This document shows positions 7,503 through 14,532 of a DNA stretch of 23,144 nucleotides, piece by piece. A program made the position numbers and the translations under genes. Every line of letters starts with the position of its first letter. Within the stretch, counting starts at the first letter, position 1. The stretch is taken from positions 1-23,144 of IMG/VR virus record IMGVR_UViG_3300046028_010384; one strand, written 5' to 3'. Source of the stretch: a virus. The notes under the pieces were generated by a model. That model was not told where the DNA came from, made no database searches, and saw nothing but the letters and a program-made list of their open reading frames with translations.

Positions 7503-8089
7503 TCAAAACAGTCAATGACAATCAGCATGATATTATAAAAGATATAATTTCATTGCATTGTCCACAAGGAATAGAATGTGACCCAACATATTCTAAAGGC
7601 AATTTTTATGAAAAAAGTTTAATCGCCAAGCCTGAATTTAAATTCGATGCATTCCCTCAAACACCAGACACAATTCAATCTGATGCCAGCACACTGCCAT
7701 TAAATGATTCAAGTATAAAATCATTGATGTTTGATCCTCCATTCATTGTCGGTCATACAAAAGACAAGCCAACAGGCATAATGGGAACTAGATTTCATGG
7801 ATTCAAATATATTGCCGATCTGTGGGAATGGTATGATCTCTGTATTAAGGAATTTTATAGAGTATTGGAAACTAATGGTGTTTTGATTGTTAAATGTCAA
7901 GATACTGTCAGTAGTGGCAAACAATGGTTCAGCCATGTACACATCATGAATGAAGCTGAAAAAAATGGATTTTATACAAAAGATCTATTCATTCTTGTTG
8001 CTAAAACTAGAGTAGTTGGTCATAATCACAAGATTCAGAAACATGCGAGAAAATTTCATTCTTACTTTTTGGTGTTTGTTAAAAAATAG
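7499..8089 (+). CDS. DNA methyltransferase (N4/N6 type, DPPF motif)
   Basis: Probable N4-cytosine or N6-adenine DNA methyltransferase, 196 residues. DPPF (79-82, in SLMFDPPFIVG) is the catalytic motif IV, with ASTLPLNDSSIKSLMF before it, the usual layout for this class. CDPTYSKGNFYEK near 27-39 and LWEWYDLCIKEFYRVLETNG with VLIVKCQD after it also fit. I place the start at 7499 rather than 7481: it overlaps the previous stop as ATGA, whereas 7481 would sit inside that gene. No target-recognition domain is evident and the protein is short, so the target may be brief or relaxed. It probably protects phage DNA from restriction. There is no partner nuclease beside it. Confidence 0.88.
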   Translation: MIKTVNDNQHDIIKDIISLHCPQGIECDPTYSKGNFYEKSLIAKPEFKFDAFPQTPDTIQSDASTLPLNDSSIKSLMFDPPFIVGHTKDKPTGIMGTRFHGFKYIADLWEWYDLCIKEFYRVLETNGVLIVKCQDTVSSGKQWFSHVHIMNEAEKNGFYTKDLFILVAKTRVVGHNHKIQKHARKFHSYFLVFVKK

Positions 8090-8100
8090 AAGGTAATCTC

Positions 8101-8913
8101 ATGATAATAGTTCACGATGGCAAAGCACATACTGATGACTTCCTAGCTACATGCGTTTTAATTCACAAACTTAATTGCAGAGCAATTAGAACCAAATGCA
8201 CACAAGAACATTTAGAGGATAAATCTTGTTGGGTGATTGATCAAGGAATGTCGTTTGATCCAGAGATGCACAATTTCGACCATCATCATATCAAAGAAGA
8301 AATTTGTTCTTTCACAATGATCTTAGATCATTTTTATAAAAAAGAATATAGAATTGCATTTCCACAATTGAAATTTGTTGAAATTATGGATTCGTATGGT
8401 CCAAAGGCTGCTGCCAAATTCTTCAACACAACAGAAGAAGTATTGGAAATTTCAAACAATCCAATTTGCGGAGCAATCATAAGTGTCTTCTCAAATATAA
8501 ATGGCGAAGTTAGCGATCCCTTATATTCAGTAATGAAACAAATGGGAGCATCAATTTGTCATTTGATTGAGAACACTGGAAGACTTTTAACCATGATTGA
8601 GAATGGCGTTAAATTTACTGAATATAAAAATCTGAAAATAATGAATGTTGTTGATTGCAAAATAGAAGAAGGATTTTCAGTAGAAGAACTTCCAACTAAA
8701 AAATATTGTAAACTTTCAAAAAAAGAAGCAGATGTTATTTTAACTAAAGATAACAGAGGTGGTGGATATCGCATGATTAGCAACAATACAGATAAATTGA
8801 AGTTTTTGCCAAACAAAAAAGCATACTTCACTCATAACAGTGGCTTCTTAGTTGCTTTCAAAGAATTAAATGATTATACTGACATATTATCTAACCACAG
8901 CAAAATAATGTAA
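8101..8913 (+). CDS. MYG1-like DHH-superfamily phosphoesterase
   Basis: 270 residues resembling the MYG1/UPF0160 family, DHH-superfamily metal-dependent phosphodiesterases. Eukaryotic MYG1 is reported to act as a 3'-5' RNA exonuclease. Seen here: IVHDGKAHTDDFLA (His5, Asp6, His10, Asp12, Asp13), WVIDQG with Asp47, and NFDHHH (Asp60, His61, His62), the metal-binding set expected for the family. The C-terminal half, with GVKFTEYKNLKIMNVVDCK and RGGGYRMISN, fits a substrate-binding lobe. It follows the methyltransferase by 11 bases with AAGG as ribosome site. A role in RNA or nucleotide turnover in the infected cell is inferred. An oligoribonuclease-like DHH enzyme is the alternative. Confidence 0.85.
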   Translation: MIIVHDGKAHTDDFLATCVLIHKLNCRAIRTKCTQEHLEDKSCWVIDQGMSFDPEMHNFDHHHIKEEICSFTMILDHFYKKEYRIAFPQLKFVEIMDSYGPKAAAKFFNTTEEVLEISNNPICGAIISVFSNINGEVSDPLYSVMKQMGASICHLIENTGRLLTMIENGVKFTEYKNLKIMNVVDCKIEEGFSVEELPTKKYCKLSKKEADVILTKDNRGGGYRMISNNTDKLKFLPNKKAYFTHNSGFLVAFKELNDYTDILSNHSKIM

Positions 8914-8962
8914 CATTGATTTCAATAAATTATCTTCTATATCAAGGAGATTAACATAAGAG

Positions 8963-8983
8963 AAAATTTTTATATAAAATTTT
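8963..8983. repeat. A/T-only inverted repeat in a 159-base non-coding gap
   Basis: Two AAAATTTT blocks flank TATAT, so the DNA could form an 8-base stem with a five-base loop made only of A and T. It lies in the gap 8914-9072, the longest non-coding stretch of the window. An AAGGAG at about 8945 has no start codon after it, and TATAAT stands at 9008-9013 without a good -35. The element might be a weak terminator after the MYG1-like gene or a regulatory site. Nothing else is evident in the gap. Confidence 0.25.
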
Positions 8984-9072
8984 AGTCATAATCAATCTTT
9001 AATGTCTTATAATTGGCATTAATCAAACGACATGTGCATAGATAATATCATAAATATCATGGAGGATAATTT

Positions 9073-9816
9073 ATGAACAAGCTAAGAACATGCGTTGTTT
9101 GTATCGCTAAGAATGAAGACAGAACTATCCAAGAGTGGTTAGACTACAACATCAAATTAGGGTTCGACAAAATATTCATCTACCAAAATGATTGGACTTG
9201 TAACATCGAACAAGATTACCTTACAAAATTACACTCCAATGGCAAGAATATACTTCCACAAGTTTATAATAACTGGCTATCATCTAAGTACCGCAATGAT
9301 TTCGATTGGGCAGCAATTATTGATTGCGATGAGTTTATTGTGCTTCATAAACACAAAACTATATCAGAATTCCTTTCTGAGTTTGATGCCGATGACACAG
9401 CTGGAATATCACCAAATTGGTTTTTTTTTGGTAGCGGAGGGCAAGAATCTCCAAGCCCAAATCCAGAAAGTCTCATTAAGAGATTCACATTTAGAGATAA
9501 GAATCCCAATATACATGTAAAAACTATAATAAATCTTAAAATAAAGTCTGCAATGGTTAATCCTCATTCTCCAAATAAACCGACTATTGATACTAATCGG
9601 AAAAAATTCTCAGGACCATTCAACCCAAATGGACCAACTGATATTATTCAGATAAACCATTACTATCATAAGTCTAAGCAAGAATGGATCGAAAGATTAA
9701 ATCGTGGACAAGCTGATGCTTGTAAAAGAACTATGGATATGTGGGATAAAACTATTAATAGTTATCGTGATGTTGAAGACTTAACAGCACTAAATTTTTT
9801 GTATCCAAAACTATAG
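9073..9816 (+). CDS. GT92/DUF23-like glycosyltransferase
   Basis: 247 residues of the Glyco_tranf_2_4/GT92 type. CVVCIAKNEDRTIQEWLDYN with LGFDKIFIYQND is the family's start. WAAIIDCDEFIVL holds the metal-binding D-C-D (Asp84, Asp86). NWFFFGSGG and the later INHYYHKSKQEWIERLNRG are also family marks. The GGAGG before the ATG is a strong ribosome site. It has no membrane segment and no tag (its EWLDY belongs to the enzyme fold). It is a second candidate for glycan change besides the gene at 3544; donor and acceptor are unknown. It probably forms a unit with the Fe-S carrier gene 11 bases downstream. Confidence 0.9.
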   Translation: MNKLRTCVVCIAKNEDRTIQEWLDYNIKLGFDKIFIYQNDWTCNIEQDYLTKLHSNGKNILPQVYNNWLSSKYRNDFDWAAIIDCDEFIVLHKHKTISEFLSEFDADDTAGISPNWFFFGSGGQESPSPNPESLIKRFTFRDKNPNIHVKTIINLKIKSAMVNPHSPNKPTIDTNRKKFSGPFNPNGPTDIIQINHYYHKSKQEWIERLNRGQADACKRTMDMWDKTINSYRDVEDLTALNFLYPKL

Positions 9817-9826
9817 GGGAGATAAA

Positions 9827-10174
9827 ATGGCAATTAAAATAACAGAAAAAGCAATCAAAGAAATAAACATTGCAATAGAAGAAGAAAAAACCAACCAAGA
9901 AATTACAGAAGGAAAACTTTATGTAAGAGTTAAGGTTGTTGGTGGTGGCTGTTCTGGTTTCCAATCTAAAATAACAATAGAAAAAGAAGTAAATCAAAAG
10001 TTAGATGAATCCTATGAAGTAAATGGCATTTCATTAGTAGTCGATAAAAGAAGTGCTATGTACATAGGCGATGCTACTATAGATTTCATCGATGATATGA
10101 ATTCTCGTGGATTCAAAATAGATAATCCACAAGCTAAGTCCACTTGCGGTTGCGGAAGCTCTTTTTCTATGTAA
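9827..10174 (+). CDS. A-type iron-sulfur carrier (HesB/IscA/ErpA family)
   Basis: 115 residues, full length for the family. The three invariant cysteines are present: Cys42 in GGGCSGF, and Cys107 and Cys109 in STCGCGSSF. The core ITEKAIKEI, LYVRVKVVGG and LVVDKRSAMYIGDATIDF is canonical. A-type carriers receive or store Fe-S clusters and pass them to apo-enzymes. HesB-like genes are known in some cyanophages as auxiliary metabolic genes. Here it may keep a host or phage Fe-S enzyme active. GGGGAG stands seven bases before the ATG. No other Fe-S assembly gene is in the window, so it must rely on host machinery. IscA, ErpA and SufA cannot be separated by sequence alone here. Confidence 0.95.
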   Translation: MAIKITEKAIKEINIAIEEEKTNQEITEGKLYVRVKVVGGGCSGFQSKITIEKEVNQKLDESYEVNGISLVVDKRSAMYIGDATIDFIDDMNSRGFKIDNPQAKSTCGCGSSFSM

Positions 10175-10191
10175 AAATCTATTTATGTTAA
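10174..10191 (+). promoter_or_regulatory. Upstream element, copy 1 (33 bases before an ATG)
   Basis: AAAATCTATTTATGTTAA begins 33 bases before the ATG at 10207. A copy differing at one base lies at exactly the same distance before the next gene (10887-10904). Neither gene has a good Shine-Dalgarno site. This points to a phage promoter or a translation element rather than chance. Confidence 0.45.
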
Positions 10192-10206
10192 TTTAAGAGT
10201 TACATA

Positions 10207-10845
10207 ATGGAACAACTTAAAACTTTTTGGGAAACATGCGATACTACTTTTGCACACCTTACAATAAACAAACATCTCATAAGTTATGAAAATTTAGTGA
10301 AAAATTGGGATGATTATTTTTTAGTAAACCTTAACTCTATACATCCGCTTGCAAACAAAAGTATTTTGGACTACGGAATAGGTGGAGGATATCTTGGCAT
10401 TCATTTACATGAAAAATACCAAATTAAAAAATATATTGGCGTTGACATATCAGAAAGACAATTGAAATTTGCATCAAATAATTTACAAAACCACAATATA
10501 AAAAATTATGAACTATTATTATCGCCAATTAAATTCAATGAAATTAAATGCGATGTGTTTATTAGTCAAGCAGTCATTCAACACTTTCCAGACATCAATT
10601 ATTTGAATGAATTTTTAAACAATATCAATGAATCTAACATATCATCGATTATGTTGCAAATTAGACATAAGACAAATACATTATTTACTAATAATAATTA
10701 TGATAATATACAAGAGGTGGTGCGTAGATGTCATACAAATCACGAATACATACAAACCAAATTAACTAAATATACTAAAAATACTGATATTGCCAGCCCT
10801 ATACTTTCTAATGGCTACCAGTTTTTATTTTATCAACTAAAATAA
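10207..10845 (+). CDS. Class I SAM-dependent methyltransferase
   Basis: 212 residues with a Rossmann methyltransferase core. Motif I is ILDYGIGGG (53-61). The acidic strand-2 end is Asp80 in YIGVDIS, followed by ERQLKFASNNL. CDVFISQAVIQHF (about 115-127) is the strand-4 region, the usual Q-(A/S)-V-x-x-H-(F/V) of small-molecule methyltransferases. It has no DNA-methyltransferase (D/N)PP(Y/F) motif, so a sugar, lipid or other small acceptor is likelier. Together with the glycosyltransferases and the FkbM-like enzyme it could serve glycan tailoring, which is inference. There is no tag and only a weak AAGAG ribosome site. Confidence 0.88.
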   Translation: MEQLKTFWETCDTTFAHLTINKHLISYENLVKNWDDYFLVNLNSIHPLANKSILDYGIGGGYLGIHLHEKYQIKKYIGVDISERQLKFASNNLQNHNIKNYELLLSPIKFNEIKCDVFISQAVIQHFPDINYLNEFLNNINESNISSIMLQIRHKTNTLFTNNNYDNIQEVVRRCHTNHEYIQTKLTKYTKNTDIASPILSNGYQFLFYQLK

Positions 10846-10886
10846 TATGACATATTCTAAGAATAAAATCATTTGTGTAAAAAATG

Positions 10887-10904
10887 AAAATCTATTTGTG
10901 TTAA
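10887..10904 (+). promoter_or_regulatory. Upstream element, copy 2 (33 bases before an ATG)
   Basis: AAAATCTATTTGTGTTAA matches the element at 10174-10191 in 17 of 18 positions and keeps the same 33-base distance to its ATG (10920). The leader after it has no Shine-Dalgarno sequence. The gap around it (10846-10919) shows nothing else clear. Confidence 0.45.
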
Positions 10905-10919
10905 CAATACATATTTAAC

Positions 10920-13295
10920 ATGAGAATTTCAGACTATCTTCGTGAATCCTGCGCACTCAATCAAAAAAATCTTGATCGTGTTAAAGCTATTGAAAAAATA
11001 GCTTATCCATCACATATGCAATTCTATGGCGACTTTGATGACATAGATGATGTCATTGATTACGCTGATTGCGATGGACAAATTGATTGTATTATCCAAG
11101 ATGATTGGTATGCCATTTTTTGTAATGGACCAAGAGAAGTTGAAGTTATAGATTTAGCAGCCAGAAGATCACTATCACTTTCAGATTTACTTGTTATTTA
11201 TCAAAAAATGACATCTTTTGGAAATAAAATATTCACCATGAATGCTAGAGCTTCTACATCATATAGACTCATAAAACTTGGCGAGAAAAGAGGTATGTTT
11301 GAAATACTTCTAGATGAACCAAATTCGCTGAATGGCGAACCTATGCATGAAATTGAATTTAGAATAAAACCAAGAAATTCTTTCAAAGAATGGTTTTACA
11401 TAACAGAAGCAATAGATGCAAACACCAAGAATCTTTTGGCTAAAGCAAAAGCACCAAAAGATGAATTGGATGCTTTTATCAAGGAACTAGAAGATGAACC
11501 AACACTAATAGACAAACCAACCGCATTTCAAAGATTCCAAGCTAAATTCAATATACAAAAAAAAGTAACTGACGAAGACGCACAACGCAAACACTTCGCA
11601 ACAATCCTCAATACCACAGAAGAAGAATTACAAACTTATGATTATTACAAGAACGAAAACAAAGATTCACTCAAAAAAATGATGCAACAATTAAGAAAAT
11701 TTATCGAAAAGAAAATCATTACCCTTAAAATTGAAAATAAAGTACCAAATTTATACAGAAACACACTTCAAGGAAGTCAAAAGTTAGAAACACCAGACTT
11801 TGGTAGATTTACTAGTCAATTAGATTCAATACAAGGAAGTTTGGAACAATATAAAAGTAAAGGCAACTACTTCAACCCAATAGAAGAAGAATTAAACCAT
11901 CAACAAAACCTAGTTGCCAAAGGTAACAATGTTTGGGTGTTCAAAGGACTTGCACCAGATGTTTGTCGCATTTACGGCAAAGGTCACCCTTGGTGTATTT
12001 CTAGTTCAACTTCAGCAGCACATTGGTTTACTTACAGAATAGAACATCACCAAACTCAATACTTCGTTTTTGATTTCAACAAAGATGAAAATGATCCAGC
12101 ACGATATGTGAATCCCGGTGTTTCACCAGAAGGTATGTATTCTGAATGGGTTGATGCTAGAAATACACACAGTACCGATCCAGAAGATTCAGAATCAGAA
12201 GTTGGCATCAATGGTTACAATAGCATAAACCAATATAAGAAATATCTTGTAAGCAAAGGCATACCCGAATCTACTTGGACAACAACAAAACCAGAAGATT
12301 GGGAAAAAAGATTACATCAATATGATGAAAATAAAGATTTTACTTCTGCCAAAAATGATAAACATCCAGAAGTATTTCCCATGTATCTTAAGATTGTAAA
12401 TAGAATGGAAGATTCTGATTTTGACACATTAACTGATGAGCAAAAGAAAGAATTTATTTTAAGTAAAAATTATCATAAATTTACTAAAAAACAATTTGAA
12501 CATGCAATTAAAGAATTCAAAGGTGAATATTACAATTCTTTAAGTTTAGAGGACAAAATGGCTTTTGCTGTAAAAACTATGGATAAAGAAAAAATTATAA
12601 AATTTGTAAAAAATCCAGAATTTACTGATAATAATATTAGGATATTTTTTGCTAATGCATCTAATGCAACAGATAAAGACAAAATGGCAGAACTAATTAT
12701 AAATGAAAAGCCAAAACTTTCTGATAATAATGTTGGGATGTTGCTTTATTATGCAACAGATAAAGACAAAATAGCAGAATCTATAATAAACAAAAAACCA
12801 GAACTTTCTGATAAAAATGTTAAAAATTTGCTTAATGTTGCAACCTACAAAGACAAAATGGCAGAATCTATTATAAAATATAAAACAGAACTTTCTGATG
12901 ATAATGTTGAACAGTTGCTTTATAACTCAACCGAAAAAGATAAAATTGCAGAATTAATCATAAAATATAAAACAGAACTTTCTGATCGAAATGTTTATAA
13001 TTTATTTAGTTATGCAGAAAAAAAAGAAAAAATAGCAAAACTACTAGGTAAAAATAATATAAATAAAATTTATAGTCTTGGCATTAAAAATTTACTTGAA
13101 AAAAATATAGATATAGAAAAAATAGCAAAAATCCTAGGAACATATAACATAAGCAAACTTTCTGAATCAAGTATTAGTTGGTTACTTAATTATTCACCCA
13201 ATAAAAAACAAATGGCACAAATCCTTAACCAATACCACACAAATAAAACACTAAAAATCCAACAACTCATAGATAAATACCTCCATGAACTTTAA
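10920..13295 (+). CDS. Large tagged protein: GNAT-like domain, internal second tag, CIS-motif domain and 29-aa solenoid
   Basis: 791 residues in four parts. (1) Residues 1-9, MRISDYLRE, a short tag ending L-R-E. (2) About 15-153, with IDCIIQDDWYAIF, MNARASTSYRLIK and EKRGMFEILLDEP, which looks like a GNAT acetyltransferase fold. (3) SFKEWFYITEA at 154-164, a complete second tag with I-T-E, then a helical stretch and a domain with Cys349, GKG 353-355, WCIS 358-361 and QYFVFDF, shared with the gene at 21416. (4) About 560-785, an alpha-solenoid of 29-residue units (LSDxNVxxLLxxATxKDKxAExII). The whole looks like a head-packaged effector or a fusion of two cargo proteins, possibly split by the prohead protease. 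Its activity is unknown. It overlaps the next gene by 11 bases. Confidence 0.88.
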   Translation: MRISDYLRESCALNQKNLDRVKAIEKIAYPSHMQFYGDFDDIDDVIDYADCDGQIDCIIQDDWYAIFCNGPREVEVIDLAARRSLSLSDLLVIYQKMTSFGNKIFTMNARASTSYRLIKLGEKRGMFEILLDEPNSLNGEPMHEIEFRIKPRNSFKEWFYITEAIDANTKNLLAKAKAPKDELDAFIKELEDEPTLIDKPTAFQRFQAKFNIQKKVTDEDAQRKHFATILNTTEEELQTYDYYKNENKDSLKKMMQQLRKFIEKKIITLKIENKVPNLYRNTLQGSQKLETPDFGRFTSQLDSIQGSLEQYKSKGNYFNPIEEELNHQQNLVAKGNNVWVFKGLAPDVCRIYGKGHPWCISSSTSAAHWFTYRIEHHQTQYFVFDFNKDENDPARYVNPGVSPEGMYSEWVDARNTHSTDPEDSESEVGINGYNSINQYKKYLVSKGIPESTWTTTKPEDWEKRLHQYDENKDFTSAKNDKHPEVFPMYLKIVNRMEDSDFDTLTDEQKKEFILSKNYHKFTKKQFEHAIKEFKGEYYNSLSLEDKMAFAVKTMDKEKIIKFVKNPEFTDNNIRIFFANASNATDKDKMAELIINEKPKLSDNNVGMLLYYATDKDKIAESIINKKPELSDKNVKNLLNVATYKDKMAESIIKYKTELSDDNVEQLLYNSTEKDKIAELIIKYKTELSDRNVYNLFSYAEKKEKIAKLLGKNNINKIYSLGIKNLLEKNIDIEKIAKILGTYNISKLSESSISWLLNYSPNKKQMAQILNQYHTNKTLKIQQLIDKYLHEL
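12717..13064 (+). repeat. 87-base tandem coding repeat, four units
   Basis: CTTTCTGAT starts units at 12717, 12804, 12891 and 12978, a strict 87-base (29-residue) period. A diverged unit precedes them at 12621, nine bases out of phase. Three spacings of exactly 87 bases with high DNA similarity suggest recent duplication. The encoded unit forms a two-helix repeat of a solenoid. Confidence 0.85.
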
Positions 13296-14532
13296 ACAAT
13301 GGTTAATATCTGAAGAATTAGAAACTATAGACACTCACATGTCAGTTCCAGAGGAACTAGAAGAAATAGCACACATCATGAAAGCACATGGCAAAACCTG
13401 CTATGTAGTCGGTGGTGCTGTAAGGGATCATCTCTTTAATCACTTCCACGACATGAAAAAAGACATAAACGACTACGACCTAGCCACAGACGCACTTCCA
13501 GAAGAAACAAGAAAAATAATCCACAATACAACCATAGCCAATGGAAGATTTAAATTAGAAATATTCGAGAAGGGAATAGACCAAGGAGTACTTTCCATCA
13601 TTGTCAAAGACATGGAAGGAAAGAAGAAAGATGAATTTGAAATAGCAACCTTCAGAAAAGAAGTATATTCTGGCAATTCAAGAATACCAGAAAAAACAGA
13701 ATTTGGAGCGACACCAGAAGAAGATACTAAAAGAAGAGACTTGAACTACAATGCTTTGTTCTATGATACGATAAACAAAAAAGTAAGAGATTATAATCAC
13801 GGAAAAGGTATCGAAGACATAAAGAACAAACACACAAGTGTAGTAGGAGATCCATTCCAGAGATTCTACGAAGACAAACTTAGAGTTTTGCGTGTGGTTA
13901 GATTCTTTAACAGATACAATGATGACAATATAATGAGTCATCTTGACGATAAGACCAAAATGGCAATAGCCGAATTCAAGAACTTAGAAAATGTCAGCAA
14001 GGAAAGAATCAACAAGGAATTTATTTCTGGTTTGAAGCAAAGTAAATCTCCAGCTAATTTTATCAAGTCTTTAAAAGAATTGGATCTCATTCACAACATC
14101 ATGCCAGAAAGAATAAAAATTTCAAAATTGGAACCTCTGGATCAAATGAATAACGATCTTCCTGCTATGATTGCTTACATACTCAGTGAAGAAGCTCCCA
14201 ATAAGAAACTGTCTGATATGTTGATACAGTACAAGTTCGAATATGATGTTCTTACTCCTGCGATCATAATTTTAAAAGCATATAACATGTTCAAGAATCC
14301 AATGAGCCACGACTACAAAATTCATGACATATCCAGAGAAATGAAGAGAGTTCCTTATAAGTCCATAGAACCATTCATGAGTCATTTCGGATTTGAGGAT
14401 GAATCTAAGAGATTATTTGAACATAAGCCTAAATACTCTGGTGCAGATGTCGCACACTTTGGATTAAAAGGAAAAGATATAAGTGATAAACTTGATCGAA
14501 TGGAAAAGGATAATTTCTTCAATGTACAATAA
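13285..14532 (+). CDS. CCA-adding-enzyme/poly(A)-polymerase-like nucleotidyltransferase with head-targeting-like N-terminus
   Basis: 415 residues of the class II tRNA nucleotidyltransferase/poly(A) polymerase family, which adds C and A to tRNA 3' ends without a template. Motif A is YVVGGAVRDHL with the metal-binding D-Y-D in NDYDLATDALPEE. Then come IATFRKE, EDTKRRDLNYNALFYD and EDKLRVLRVVRFFNR, all as in active members, followed by a helical neck/body (ERINKEFISGL, DLIHNIMPE). No HD domain is evident. Residues 1-10, MNFKQWLISE, are a head-targeting-like leader ending I-S-E. A normal CCA enzyme starts near the VPEEL helix, so the leader is an addition. The start overlaps the upstream gene by 11 bases and lacks a Shine-Dalgarno site. 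CCA addition and poly(A) addition cannot be told apart here. Confidence 0.93.
   Translation: MNFKQWLISEELETIDTHMSVPEELEEIAHIMKAHGKTCYVVGGAVRDHLFNHFHDMKKDINDYDLATDALPEETRKIIHNTTIANGRFKLEIFEKGIDQGVLSIIVKDMEGKKKDEFEIATFRKEVYSGNSRIPEKTEFGATPEEDTKRRDLNYNALFYDTINKKVRDYNHGKGIEDIKNKHTSVVGDPFQRFYEDKLRVLRVVRFFNRYNDDNIMSHLDDKTKMAIAEFKNLENVSKERINKEFISGLKQSKSPANFIKSLKELDLIHNIMPERIKISKLEPLDQMNNDLPAMIAYILSEEAPNKKLSDMLIQYKFEYDVLTPAIIILKAYNMFKNPMSHDYKIHDISREMKRVPYKSIEPFMSHFGFEDESKRLFEHKPKYSGADVAHFGLKGKDISDKLDRMEKDNFFNVQ

Noticed and set aside
9032-9076. A 14-codon frame ending in an ATGA overlap with the GT92-like start, possibly a leader peptide.
   Set aside because: No ribosome site precedes it and no coding bias can be judged. 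Such short frames are expected by chance.
9130-9150. EWLDYN near the start of the GT92-like protein looked like another targeting tag.
   Set aside because: In this enzyme family the segment KNE-x-x-x-x-x-EW-x-x-Y(H/N) is part of the catalytic fold, and no (L/I)-x-E site follows.
14483-14521. Upstream start giving MINLIEWKRI, which resembles a tag.
   Set aside because: This stretch lies within the end of the nucleotidyltransferase gene. The start at 14522 yields the leader shared with the next gene, so the likeness is accidental.
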